Part shown: in pieces, positions 17,235 through 25,477 of the stretch
Layout of the letters: each line of letters opens with the position of its first letter
Numbering within the stretch: the stretch's first letter is position 1
NCBI RefSeq assembly: GCF_019429525.1
Contig: NZ_JAHXZL010000013.1
Span: 62,001 to 126,000 of the forward strand
DNA length: 64,000 bases
Direction: 5' to 3'
From: Sphingomonas folli
GTDB lineage: Bacteria; Pseudomonadota; Alphaproteobacteria; Sphingomonadales; Sphingomonadaceae
Program-made: the position numbers and the translations under genes
The notes under the pieces: model-generated
Seen by the model: the letters and a program-made list of their open reading frames with translations, nothing else
Database searches by the model: none
Told to the model about the DNA's origin: nothing

Positions 17235-19988
17235 CTACCGCGCCGCAGCCACCGGCTTATCGTCATCGGCGCGCTTATCATCGCTGCCACCTCGCTCTGA
17301 CGCCAGCGAGCGGGTGGTGGCGCTCTCCGACAGGTAGCGCTGCAGCTGCTGGACCTCGCCGCGGATCGCCGGCTGGCGCACGGCCAGATTGCTCAGCTGC
17401 CGGATGTGAGCGGTGATCTGCGCCGGCGTCGTCGTGCTTGGAGCGCGCCCCAGCCAGCTGACGAACTGCGGGTTGGTCAGGAGTCGTGCCGACAGGTTGA
17501 GCGCTGCGGCCTTCGCCGTCCCCGCCGCCACCGCGCCAACAGCAGCGCCACCCGCTCCGCCAGCTGCATAGCCCCCGCCAGCGCCGAGCAGGCTCAGTCC
17601 GCCGGTGAGCCAGCGATCGTAGTTGGCCACTTGCCCCGATCGCGAGCGATTGAGGCTGTTGCCCGTGTCGCGCTTGGCCGTAGCGATGTGGATCAGGTCG
17701 TTGAGCGCTTCGGCGCCGTCGCGGCCGAACACCGTCTCTCGGGCCGCGGCTGGCATCTTCTGCGCCTGGGTGACGAAGCGAGCCGCGGAGAAGTCGTCCT
17801 CGGGCGTGCGCCGGCCCAGGTTGCTCGCGATCGTCGTGGCGACATCGGCGCGCTCGTCCGGGCTCAGCCCGCGCATGACGCCGGCAAGCCGCTCCCGGTC
17901 TCCTCGCTCACCTGCCAGTGCCATGATCCGCTGGTAGGTCTGCTCGCCCGACATCGGCTGATCGCGAGGGCCGGTGTAGTGCTGCACTACGTCGCGGATG
18001 TAGCGCTGGCGCTGGGCATAGTACTGGTCGGCACGGCGGTACGCGGCGGCGGCGCGAGGATCCGTGCGGTTGAGGGCGTCCGTGATGTCGGACGAGGCTG
18101 CGTCGATGACCTCGCTGACACGCCGCTCGGCGTCGGTCATGGTCAGGTTGCGAGTGCCGATCTCGCCTCGCATTGCGGTGCGCAGGTTGCGGATAGAGGA
18201 AACTGCCAAGCTCCGCGGGGTAGCGGTGCCGTTCGCGTTGGTGGTCACGAGATCGCCGCGCAGATCCTGCAACAGGTTCAGCAGGCCGCGGTTGGCGTTC
18301 GGCATCTGTGACAGCTCGGCGATGTTGCGGTCGAGCACGTCGACTGCGTTCTGCGACTGCACCGTCGTCGTGGGCGCCAGGCGCTCGGCGTCGGCGTACA
18401 GGTCGTTCTTGATCTGCCGGGTACGCTCGATCATGCGCCGACCCGCATCCTGGACCGTGGATCCGATCGCCTCGGGCGACTGAGCGGTACCACCGCCTAC
18501 CCGGCCGGCGGCGGCCTCAAGCGCGTCGTTGCCCGTCGCAAGCGCGTTCTGGATCGGGCCTGAGCCGCCGGGAGAGGCCTCCAGGAAGGCGAGCGCATTG
18601 CGGGCACCGGGCCGCAGGTCGGCAGCGTTCATCGGCACGCCCTGGCGCTCTCCTGCCTGTGCAAGAGCATTGGCCTCGACTCGCCCCGCCGAAGGACCGG
18701 AGCGGAAGCGCGAGATGGCGTTGCCGACCACCGGGGCAGCTCGGCCGAAGGCATAGCCGCCGAGCGCACCAGCAAAGCCGCCGCCGAGTGCACCGGGCAC
18801 GCGCTCAAGGGCGTTACCCTCACCGGACCCTAAGCCGTAGGCCGCTCCACCGATGCCGCCGACTCGGGCAAGCTCAGCGGCAGAGCGCGCACCTGCGCCG
18901 AACGGGATGGCAGCGCCGCCGAGCACCTGACCGGTCAGACGGGCGTAAGGGTGGTTCTGCTCGTCTCCGGCCTCAATGCCGCGATTGCGGATGATGTTGC
19001 GCCCGAGCCGATCGGTGAAGCTGCCGTCGCCACCGTCACCCGCCAGCGTGTCGACCACGCCGCCAAGCTCATCCAGGGCGCCGAACGTGACCGTGTCGCC
19101 AACGCCACGACCGAAGGCGCCGACCATGCCGTCCCCGTTGTCGATCGGCTTCACGGGCGCGTCAGCATCGACCTCGGGCAGAGGCGCATCTTCGCCGAAC
19201 CGAGCCTTGTAGGCGGCACGGTAGCCCTCGCTGCTGCGGTCGCCGCCGAACACACCGGCAAGCTGCTCCTCTACCGTGCTGCGCTCATACGCGTCGCGGT
19301 TCGGGAAGGTCGTCTCGGTGCCATCAGGCATGCGGACGGCGATGGACCCGTCAGAGCGCTGCTCGGGCTTGCCGCGCTCCTTCAGGCCCAACGCGTAATC
19401 CGTCACGCTGTCGACACTGAGCGACCGCACCTGAGCGTTGCGCTTGGCGGGGTCATAGTCACCCAGGATCGCCGTTACAGCTTCAGGCGTGTAGCCGTTG
19501 GCACGGGCAAAGGCGACGCGGCGGTCGAGCATCTGCTGCGCCAGGTCGCGGCGGCGGCTCAGGTTCTTCCTGATCTCGCTGGCGGTCATGTTGGGGATGA
19601 TCGAGGTTGCCGCGTAGGAGGCCTGTTCGCTCGGCGTGAGGCTGGCCCCGAACAGCGCATTGCGGGCCACGTTGTCGCTCGAACGGAAGTCCGACCACCA
19701 GTCACGCTGCCCCGGCGTGCCGGTGCCGAACACGCCCTGTGCGGTGTTCTCGAAGCCCGAGCCCGGGCCAGAGAAGTCGTCCTTGAACGCGTTCACGGCC
19801 CGGTCAAATCCGGCGAAGGCGTTGACCTGCTCCTCGAGCTTCGTCGCCGCGGCGTCAGGCATTGGCTTGAAGCCGCCGGCGGGAGCGATGTTGCCGGCGG
19901 TACGCAGCTTCTCGTATTCGGCCCGGTGCTGCTCGGGCAACGCGCCGCGACGTGCGAGCTCCTGGAGGATCTGACCACGGTCGGGCAT
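17235..19988 (-). CDS. Large virion/DNA-ejection-like protein (P22 gp16 position)
   Basis: 917 residues from ATG 19988 (overlapping the previous stop as TGATG; GTG 19991 also possible). Long helical, polar protein with a Gly/Ala-rich hydrophobic segment around 360-460 (ALGGGFAGALGGYAFGRAAP) and another around 840 (LSLLGAGGGYAAGGAGGAAV), both glycine-zipper-like and membrane-active in character. Being third after gp7-like and gp20-like genes, with this size and composition, it matches the large ejection protein of podoviruses, which enters the host envelope to form a DNA conduit. No lytic transglycosylase motif is evident. Confidence 0.65.
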   Translation of the reverse strand: MPDRGQILQELARRGALPEQHRAEYEKLRTAGNIAPAGGFKPMPDAAATKLEEQVNAFAGFDRAVNAFKDDFSGPGSGFENTAQGVFGTGTPGQRDWWSDFRSSDNVARNALFGASLTPSEQASYAATSIIPNMTASEIRKNLSRRRDLAQQMLDRRVAFARANGYTPEAVTAILGDYDPAKRNAQVRSLSVDSVTDYALGLKERGKPEQRSDGSIAVRMPDGTETTFPNRDAYERSTVEEQLAGVFGGDRSSEGYRAAYKARFGEDAPLPEVDADAPVKPIDNGDGMVGAFGRGVGDTVTFGALDELGGVVDTLAGDGGDGSFTDRLGRNIIRNRGIEAGDEQNHPYARLTGQVLGGAAIPFGAGARSAAELARVGGIGGAAYGLGSGEGNALERVPGALGGGFAGALGGYAFGRAAPVVGNAISRFRSGPSAGRVEANALAQAGERQGVPMNAADLRPGARNALAFLEASPGGSGPIQNALATGNDALEAAAGRVGGGTAQSPEAIGSTVQDAGRRMIERTRQIKNDLYADAERLAPTTTVQSQNAVDVLDRNIAELSQMPNANRGLLNLLQDLRGDLVTTNANGTATPRSLAVSSIRNLRTAMRGEIGTRNLTMTDAERRVSEVIDAASSDITDALNRTDPRAAAAYRRADQYYAQRQRYIRDVVQHYTGPRDQPMSGEQTYQRIMALAGERGDRERLAGVMRGLSPDERADVATTIASNLGRRTPEDDFSAARFVTQAQKMPAAARETVFGRDGAEALNDLIHIATAKRDTGNSLNRSRSGQVANYDRWLTGGLSLLGAGGGYAAGGAGGAAVGAVAAGTAKAAALNLSARLLTNPQFVSWLGRAPSTTTPAQITAHIRQLSNLAVRQPAIRGEVQQLQRYLSESATTRSLASERGGSDDKRADDDKPVAAAR

Positions 19989-20899
19989 CACTGCGTCCCC
20001 AACATGTTGAGAAGGTCGTCGGTGGAGAGCGAGGCGATGTTCGCGCCGTCCCCGCGCTGATAGCGCCGCTCGGACCGGCGATCGGCTGACCAGCCACGAG
20101 CGCTGGTGTCGCGCTGTGCGCGGTCCGTGATGGCGACGCGCCGGTCATCACGCGCATTGTCGATCTGGTCATCACGCTGCTGCCAAGCGAACTTCTGCTC
20201 GTCCAGGTGCTGCGACAGCGCGCTCTTGATGCCGAGTGAGTGGGTGATCGCGGCGCCAAGGGCCTCGTCGGTCGGATCGAAGCCGTCGATCTCATCGTCG
20301 GAGAAGCCCGCGCCCTTCAGCTGCCGGCGGAACTGGTCGATGACCCCGCGCCGCTTCTCCAGCGGAACCTGCCGAGCGGCGAACGCCGCCGCCGCGAAGG
20401 TGTCTGCTTCGTACGCCAGCTGCTTACGATGCTGCTCCTGCAAGTCCCCGATGCGGGGCACCAGCGTGGACGCCAGCTCAGGGTCGAGCTGGTACAGGTC
20501 GGCGACCGTCTTGTGCTTTACAGGCGCGGTCACGACGACATCGCCGTCCTGGCCGGCGGCGGCCGGATCCGGAGCGGTCGACCTCGTTCCACCAAGGCTC
20601 AGGCCCGCGAGGACGTCGGGGACCATCGCACGTGCCTGATCCTTGCGCAGCGCGTCCTGCGTTTGCCGAGCTGCGACGGCGCGCTGGCGCTCGTTGGTCG
20701 ACAGCGTGGCATAGGTGTCCGGGTCGACCGCCGCCAACGGCGCGAGCGCATCCATGGACGGGGCCGCGGCGTACTGGCTGAGCGCGTCCTGCCGGGCACG
20801 AGTGAGCGCGTTGCGACGGCCCGTCTCGAACCCCTGCATCACAGCGGCGCCAACATCGGGAGCGCGCTGGAGGACGGACCAATCGATTTGGTATCCCAT
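19988..20899 (-). CDS. Phage DNA-ejection-like protein (P22 gp20 position)
   Basis: 303 residues from ATG 20899 (MGYQIDWSVLQRAPD); a GTG at 20914 would extend it by five codons into the upstream gene. Polar, Gln/Ala/Arg/Asp-rich and almost wholly helical (RRNALTRARQDALSQYAA; DQIDNARDDRRVAITDRAQR), as expected of a phage internal protein. Second of three coupled genes. The gp20 analogy rests on order, size class and composition rather than on a specific motif. Confidence 0.6.
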   Translation of the reverse strand: MGYQIDWSVLQRAPDVGAAVMQGFETGRRNALTRARQDALSQYAAAPSMDALAPLAAVDPDTYATLSTNERQRAVAARQTQDALRKDQARAMVPDVLAGLSLGGTRSTAPDPAAAGQDGDVVVTAPVKHKTVADLYQLDPELASTLVPRIGDLQEQHRKQLAYEADTFAAAAFAARQVPLEKRRGVIDQFRRQLKGAGFSDDEIDGFDPTDEALGAAITHSLGIKSALSQHLDEQKFAWQQRDDQIDNARDDRRVAITDRAQRDTSARGWSADRRSERRYQRGDGANIASLSTDDLLNMLGTQ

Positions 20900-20904
20900 G
20901 TCGC

Positions 20905-21642
20905 TCAGCCCCACGGGTTCTGATTGAAGTAGTTCAGGTTGAGCGCGCCCAGCGCGTTGTTCGCCTGGTTGCGGATCGTGCCGCCGAGCGCGTTGTCGAA
21001 GCCGCGCTGATACGACGACCCGCTGAGGTAGTTGCCTGCAAGGTTGCCGAGCCCAGCCAGCGCGTTCTGCTGAGCGCCAGCCCCGTACAGAGCCGCCTGA
21101 GCCTGGGCGCTGGCCGCCCCCTGGTTGGCATTGGTGACGTTCTGCACGTAGCTCGACCCGGCGCCGGTCACTGCGCCTAACGCGTTCAGCCCGGCGCCCT
21201 GCTGATTGGACAGCATGCCGACGTACTGCCCGAAGTTCTGATTGTTGTAGTCGGTGCCGTACTGAAGCAGTCGCTTCTGCGCGGCGCCGCTCTCGAGCGC
21301 ACCCTTAGCCGCGTACCCGGTGTTAATCGAGTTCTGCCCTTCCTGAAGGCCAGTCTGATAGCCGGTCGACCCGCGCCAGGCGGCGAGCGCGTCGTTAGCG
21401 GCGCCAGTGTTGCCACCGAGCCCGAGTAGCGCATTGATCTGGGCACCAGCAGCGTTGCCGCGGTCGACGGTGGGCTGAGCGAGCCCGACGTTCTGGTTGT
21501 AGATCGACTGAGCGAGCGCCCGGTCCTGCGATGCCGATTGAGCAGCGATGTTCGCCGCCTTCTTGGCGCCCTTGCCGCCGGTGATGCCACCGAAGATGCT
21601 ACCAGCGGCGCCGATCGCGGCGACGGCGAGCGGCGCGACCAT
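20905..21642 (-). CDS. Phage DNA-transfer/ejection protein (P22 gp7-like)
   Basis: 245 residues. The N-terminal AIGAAGSIFGGITGGKGAKK, then repeated Gln/Ala/Asn-rich helices (YNQNVGLAQPTVDRGNAAG), INALLGLGG, WRGSTGYQTGLQEGQNSI and YAAKGALESGAAQKRLLQYG are the pattern I know from proteins annotated as phage DNA transfer or injection proteins. ATG 21642 overlaps the previous stop as TAATG. This is the best recognised member of the trio and supports the podovirus origin of this part of the element. Confidence 0.75.
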   Translation of the reverse strand: MVAPLAVAAIGAAGSIFGGITGGKGAKKAANIAAQSASQDRALAQSIYNQNVGLAQPTVDRGNAAGAQINALLGLGGNTGAANDALAAWRGSTGYQTGLQEGQNSINTGYAAKGALESGAAQKRLLQYGTDYNNQNFGQYVGMLSNQQGAGLNALGAVTGAGSSYVQNVTNANQGAASAQAQAALYGAGAQQNALAGLGNLAGNYLSGSSYQRGFDNALGGTIRNQANNALGALNLNYFNQNPWG

Positions 21643-21935
21643 TAGTGCGCCTTTCCGGCGCGGTAGGCCTTGATGCGGGCAAGCACCGCGTCCTTGATGC
21701 CGTCAGCCTGGAGCCGAGGCAGGATCTGCATCAGCCCGGCAACGGTGTCCGGTGAGCGCCCCTCCATGTCCATGTGCTCGGCGATCATGATGGCGTTGGC
21801 CATCGCGTCGATCGCCTGCTCACGGTAGCCGAGGGCGAGAGCTCGAGTGGCGAAGACGGCGTGTGCGCTGATGATCGCCGTCTCTAGCGCGACGGTCTCT
21901 TCGATCATCTGATCCTGGCGCTCTTGCTCGGTCAT
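21642..21935 (-). CDS. Phage hypothetical protein heading the ejection operon
   Basis: 97 residues, wholly helical and acidic (MIEETVALETAIISAHAVFA; ILPRLQADGIKDAVLARI). GGAAGAG precedes the ATG. Its stop overlaps the start of the gp7-like gene, so it is first in the four-gene leftward unit 21935-17235. In P22-like phages a head-completion or tail gene would sit upstream of gp7; this protein has no visible similarity to those. Confidence 0.6.
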   Translation of the reverse strand: MTEQERQDQMIEETVALETAIISAHAVFATRALALGYREQAIDAMANAIMIAEHMDMEGRSPDTVAGLMQILPRLQADGIKDAVLARIKAYRAGKAH

Positions 21936-21996
21936 GGGCTCTTCCGCTGTGGACAGGAAGGCGCCATCCGGGCCGATCAGTTGGAGACGATGCCGG

Positions 21997-22360
21997 AAAA
22001 CTAGGCAGAGTTATACTAGGCGGATGCCTCCGCTGGTCGCTGCTTCGCCGGCAGGCGGATCCGGGCCAACCGGCCGCCGCGACCCTGGCTGTATGCGCCT
22101 AGCGTCACCAGCCCTGCGGCTTCGGCTTGCTTGACGTACCGACGCACCGTCCCGGCGTCCGTAATGCGGAGCGCTGCGCAGATCGTCGAGTAGCTCGGCG
22201 GTGAGCCAGTGGCGGCGGCGTGCTCGTGGCAGAAGTTCACAACGTCCAGGAACCGGCGGCGGCGAGGCGTGCGGGTTGGCATGCCGCTGAAGTGCGGCAA
22301 AGCGGCGTTATGGAATAGTAGGCGGATCTGTTCGGCAAACCCTCAGCCTACAAACTAGGC
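21997..22360. promoter_or_regulatory. Repeated operator-like motif around the winged-helix gene
   Basis: tactaggcggat at 22013-22024 and tagtaggcggat at 22316-22327 flank the small HTH gene, with shorter copies aactaggc at 21999-22006 and 22353-22360. The left pair lies upstream of the ejection operon start at 21935, the right pair upstream of the HTH gene. The arrangement suggests a common DNA-binding protein controlling both, possibly the HTH protein itself. Confidence 0.45.
22016..22282 (-). CDS. Small winged-helix DNA-binding protein
   Basis: 88 residues from ATG 22282 (MPTRTPRRRRFLDVVNFC); a TTG at 22300 would add six. The sequence GSPPSYSTICAALRITDAGTVRRYVKQAEAAGLV is a LexA/MarR-like helix-turn-helix with a recognition helix and wing, preceded by a basic arm. 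It sits immediately upstream of the ejection operon and among repeats of TA(C/G)TAGGCGGAT, one of which overlaps its stop codon. Probable local transcription regulator. Confidence 0.68.
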   Translation of the reverse strand: MPTRTPRRRRFLDVVNFCHEHAAATGSPPSYSTICAALRITDAGTVRRYVKQAEAAGLVTLGAYSQGRGGRLARIRLPAKQRPAEASA

Positions 22361-22389
22361 ATCGTCATGCGCCCGATCATGAGATCGCG

Positions 22390-23334
22390 TCAAAAGGAAA
22401 ACGAAGAATATATTAAAAGCCCTTTCTGACTCGAAGTCTTAAACCTAAGTTCCGTCTCGCCGTTTGGAAGAGGCTTATTGGGGAAAACGTTATCACCTAA
22501 AACCTGGACTGATGGATCTATAGCGAGACCGATGCCTAGATTGAAGCTCTCCCTCGTCTCAAGTGATCTACGAAAACCTACCATCAAACCGGCGCCGACC
22601 GCTTGAACAATCTCATTTGTTCCTGGCTGTATCGCGATAAATGGCCCCCAGCCCCATAGTTTCTTGTCTACTAAACCAAAGAATGACTTTTCAGGTAGGA
22701 AAAGGTAATGTGCGCCCAGCATCACACGAGGAACAGAGTTTCTCGACTCTTTTACCCTGACTATGCCGTTTATGAGTTCAGCATCAACGACACGATCTCT
22801 TGACCCAAGGTCAAGCGTCAGAGACAAGCCAACATCTAGATTTAGATCGGCGAATTTCTTTGTTGCAGAAATTTGCCTTTCAGTGAGGTCTGCGTACTGA
22901 TCAGATGGCGGCGGTGGTGTAGCTTCAGGCTCCTGCCCTCCGGCTACAGTCGGCCGCGCATTTGCGACCTCTTGCCGCTGTTGCTTACTGGGCGTCGCAC
23001 CCGCTGCCTCTGCCGACGTGGTCGAGGCTGTCGCCGTAGGGCTGGAAGTTGCCGGCAGAGTTGCGGACGGCGGTGCGGTCGCGGACGCGGGCAGAGCTCC
23101 CAGTTCGGCGAGTTCCCGTTTGGCTTGCTCACCCCGCTCGATCTCTTTCCTGAGCTTCGCCAACCTCAAGGCGTCATAATTTTTTTTATCGGTATCCACA
23201 GCAAGCAACGACGCTTCATATTTACGCTTGGCCGCTTCAACTTCAGCGTCTGTCTGAGCCAACGCTGGTTTCGCCGCGATCGTTAAGACCGCTCCGAGAA
23301 GTGCTACATGCGCTTTTTTCCGTGCTTTGATCAC
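22390..23334 (-). CDS. Secreted protein with coiled coil and probable beta-rich C-terminal domain
   Basis: 314 residues from a GTG at 23334. A basic N-terminus and signal sequence (HVALLGAVLTIAAKPALA) precede a coiled coil (about 30-75, EVEAAKRKYEASLLAVDTDK), a Pro/Ala/Thr-rich linker (80-150) and a C-terminal domain of alternating strands (LNLDVGLSLTLDLGSRDRVV; PRVMLGAHYLFLPEKSFFG; GPFIAIQPG; AVGAGLMVGFRR) ending in ..LLIYSSFSF, a terminal aromatic typical of outer-membrane beta barrels. GC content is clearly lower than its surroundings. A surface or envelope protein carried as cargo; function unknown. Confidence 0.65.
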   Translation of the reverse strand: MIKARKKAHVALLGAVLTIAAKPALAQTDAEVEAAKRKYEASLLAVDTDKKNYDALRLAKLRKEIERGEQAKRELAELGALPASATAPPSATLPATSSPTATASTTSAEAAGATPSKQQRQEVANARPTVAGGQEPEATPPPPSDQYADLTERQISATKKFADLNLDVGLSLTLDLGSRDRVVDAELINGIVRVKESRNSVPRVMLGAHYLFLPEKSFFGLVDKKLWGWGPFIAIQPGTNEIVQAVGAGLMVGFRRSLETRESFNLGIGLAIDPSVQVLGDNVFPNKPLPNGETELRFKTSSQKGLLIYSSFSF

Positions 23335-23478
23335 GTGACCGCCCCCCGGCTTGTGATACCAGCTTCATCATGCAGGAGGCGCTTCGCGTTGAGTAGGCCT
23401 AAATCAACACCGGTGCTCTTCTGTAAAGAAAACCTCACGCACCGGACATTTTGTCCAAGATAGCGAACGCTTCAGGTG

Positions 23479-23712
23479 TCAACGCGGAGCCACGCTGAGA
23501 AAATCTAACGATGTCTTTGCCAGCTCGCGGAAGCGGATATGCCACAGCTCGCCAGCATCGGCCCAGCGACGCGCCCATTGGGTGTCATCCTGCCTGCTCT
23601 CCCACAGTTCCTTGGCAAGCCGCTCCACCAGCCCCTCGTGGTCAGTAGAGGTGCACAGCGCGCAGCCGGCGGAGTTGTGGCCGACGCCGGCTGCGGGGTG
23701 GTCGTGCATCAT
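23479..23712 (-). CDS. Small element protein
   Basis: 77 residues from ATG 23712, which overlaps the previous stop as ATGA; a further ATG follows immediately. The start MMHDHPAAGVGHNSAG resembles the disordered N-termini of many alphaproteobacterial phage proteins, and the rest is helical (ERLAKELWESRQDDTQWARR). Two cysteines in CALC may bind metal. It is coupled to the HTH repressor-like gene. Confidence 0.5.
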   Translation of the reverse strand: MMHDHPAAGVGHNSAGCALCTSTDHEGLVERLAKELWESRQDDTQWARRWADAGELWHIRFRELAKTSLDFLSVAPR

Positions 23713-23936
23713 GCTGGCTCCCCCGGCGCCCACGGATCGCGCGCACCTAGCAGCCGCTCGTCGACATCGAGCACGATGGCCAGGTGCCGCCGCTCGACAT
23801 CAGGGAGACGCCGCGGTGATCCGCGGGTGATGAAGCGTGACAGGTAACCCGGGCTGCGGCCGACCTTCACGGACAGATGCGTCAGGCTCTCACCGCGCTC
23901 AGCAGCGACTCGGATGAGGTTCTCGCGGGCACTCAT
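23709..23936 (-). CDS. HTH repressor-like protein
   Basis: 75 residues from ATG 23936 (MSARENLIRVAAERGESL); ATG 23954 would add six. Sequence SLTHLSVKVGRSPGYLSRFITRG is a Cro/CI-type helix-turn-helix, followed by RRLPDVERRHLAIVLDVDERLLG. It reads leftward with a divergent gene at 24010, so 23937-24009 is a bidirectional control region, the typical setting of a phage immunity repressor. It lacks a C-terminal multimerisation domain. Confidence 0.62.
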   Translation of the reverse strand: MSARENLIRVAAERGESLTHLSVKVGRSPGYLSRFITRGSPRRLPDVERRHLAIVLDVDERLLGARDPWAPGEPA

Positions 23937-24009
23937 TGCCTCGAGATGACGCAAGCCGGCGATCGATACCAGCCTTTTTGTTCCTTCTACGTTCCGCCAT
24001 CATGGCCGC

Positions 24010-24528
24010 ATGGTCGGCCTCCCGAAGACGCTACAGGACCTCCGCCGAGTCGAGGGCGCCGTGCGCGTGACCTGCCGCGCGTGCAAGGCGGTGAAGCAGC
24101 ACGACCTCGAGGAGCTAATCCTCGATCGGCGCTCCCGACGGCTTTCCACGGAGTGGGAGGCGGTGCGGCACACGATGATGTGTCACGAGTGCGGGGGTAA
24201 GGACACGCGGGTCAACGGGGTGCCGTTCAGTCAGAGCGATCCGGAGCGCCGCGCCATCCGATCGCGCGCGCTCCTGATGAACCTCGCGCTAGCGGTGCTC
24301 GACGATGCCAGCCGGCGCGCGCGCGACGAGGACGTCTGCGTGCCAGCGACCAGGCTCGCCCTGCGCGTGCTGCGCCCCTACCTGCCCGACCGCGAGCTGC
24401 TGGTGACCTTCTGGACAGAGGCGGCGACTGGACGCGGCAAGCCGTACGCGCCGACGCTCCAGGCGATGCGGTGGATCGTCACCAAGCTGGTCGACGCCGG
24501 GCATCCGGTGTGGGCGGAGTTTCGGTGA
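24010..24528 (+). CDS. Zinc-ribbon-containing element protein
   Basis: 172 residues. A putative zinc ribbon is formed by CRACK near residue 22 and CHECGGKD near 57, followed by a helical domain (RALLMNLALAVLDDASRRAR) and LRVLRPYLPDRELLVTFWTE. Such small proteins are common on sphingomonad phages and plasmids but I know no function. First gene of a short rightward unit, divergent from the repressor-like gene. Confidence 0.6.
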   Translation: MVGLPKTLQDLRRVEGAVRVTCRACKAVKQHDLEELILDRRSRRLSTEWEAVRHTMMCHECGGKDTRVNGVPFSQSDPERRAIRSRALLMNLALAVLDDASRRARDEDVCVPATRLALRVLRPYLPDRELLVTFWTEAATGRGKPYAPTLQAMRWIVTKLVDAGHPVWAEFR

Positions 24529-24671
24529 GTCGCCCTTACCTATTCACAGCTAAGATGAAGGCAAGCCCCAAAAGGTTCCGAAATGCCGTGCAAAAATGTA
24601 GGCCCGGATTTGACTTGGCGTACGTCAAAGACGCAAAAGCTGTTTTGGCTAAGCCAGAAGGAGTCGCAAAG

Positions 24672-24956
24672 ATGAAGATCAGTAAGATTGCCGTCGCTGC
24701 CTGCCTTACCATGCTGCCGGCGTTCCTCGCTCCGGCCACTGCTCAGGAGTCCACCGGAGACCCTGTCACGGACTGTATAATTGGGTGCGTTGCTAGCCGC
24801 CCGAACAGCGAAGGCTGGTGCGTTCAAACATGCAACAACCAGTATGATAGCGGAGGCGGCAGCGGCGGTGGTGGCGGCAACCAATACCCGAACCCGGCGC
24901 CCGGCCCTCTGCCTCAGCCTTGCTACGGCATCCGATGCAACGAAGTACCGCAGTGA
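24672..24956 (+). CDS. Small secreted Cys-rich protein
   Basis: 94 residues from ATG 24672, with AAGGAG 9 nt upstream. A clear signal peptide (MKISKIAVAACLTMLPAFLA, cut near ATA) precedes a mature part with six cysteines (DCIIGCVASR; WCVQTC; PCYGIRC) around a Gly/Ser linker. The upstream open frame is not needed. A possible promoter with TTGAC and an inverted GTCAA lies at 24610-24628. GC content drops locally compared with the zinc-ribbon gene. Periplasmic or secreted peptide of unknown role. Confidence 0.6.
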   Translation: MKISKIAVAACLTMLPAFLAPATAQESTGDPVTDCIIGCVASRPNSEGWCVQTCNNQYDSGGGSGGGGGNQYPNPAPGPLPQPCYGIRCNEVPQ

Positions 24957-24962
24957 TCACGG

Positions 24963-24989
24963 GTCCGCGCCCCTAAAACGGGCGCGGAC
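24963..24989 (+). terminator. Hairpin after the secreted Cys-rich gene
   Basis: Perfect 10-bp stem gtccgcgccc / gggcgcggac around the loop ctaaaac. It follows the stop codon by six bases. There is no T tract, so it may be a weak or Rho-assisted terminator or an mRNA-stabilising hairpin. Confidence 0.55.
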
Positions 24990-25066
24990 ATTCTCGGCTG
25001 GTAATCGGAGGCGAGGCTAGCTCAGCCCTGCGGCGGTGCAAGTGCTACCATCAGCATGGTAGCGAG

Positions 25067-25249
25067 CTAGGCCGCCAGCCGACGATCTACTGCCTGGCCG
25101 ACCTCGTCCCACCGCTTCGCAGCCTCCAGGTCGCTCATCCGGATAGCTGCGAGGATCTGGTCGACAACATGCTGCCGCGCCTTAGCTCCGTACCGTTGAA
25201 CGAGAGCAGCAGCGGTCTGTTCGAGGTCGTTGTCGTTTGAGAAATGCAC
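25067..25249 (-). CDS. Small DUF6961-like protein
   Basis: 60 residues from a GTG at 25249 (VHFSNDNDLEQ..); an in-frame GTG at 25285 adds residues of poor quality. The pattern AAALVQRYGAKARQHVVDQI then SDLEAAKRWDEVGQAVD (helix, short acidic turn, helix with W) is that of small helical proteins frequent in sphingomonad genomes. No Shine-Dalgarno is evident for either start. Role unknown. Confidence 0.5.
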   Translation of the reverse strand: MHFSNDNDLEQTAAALVQRYGAKARQHVVDQILAAIRMSDLEAAKRWDEVGQAVDRRLAA

Positions 25250-25477
25250 GACCCAGAGATGGCCACGGGGCCTTTCCGGCGCCACCGCATTCGCCGCGGC
25301 ATGATCCCGTCGCGGGACGGCTCACGCCGCCTGCGCCGTGCTGATCGCGTCGCCACCGCTCTGCGCGGTGAGGTCCTCTAGGTAGCGTGTCAGCCTCAGC
25401 TTTGCTGCTGGTCGGTTCCGGTGGCGCGCACTTCGGGCGTGAGCGGGATTGGTCGTAGGGGATGGGGCGAGGCGCGC

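Noticed and set aside
17187..17300. 37-codon plus-strand frame with two hydrophobic stretches beginning MPIWIPLMGALM
   Set aside because: Could be a tiny membrane protein, but it has no convincing ribosome site and overlaps the end of the large ejection-like gene in antisense.
18951..20060. Long plus-strand frame across the ejection genes
   Set aside because: Shadow of the minus-strand coding genes; it has no ribosome site and no family resemblance, and the minus-strand start/stop overlaps are exact.
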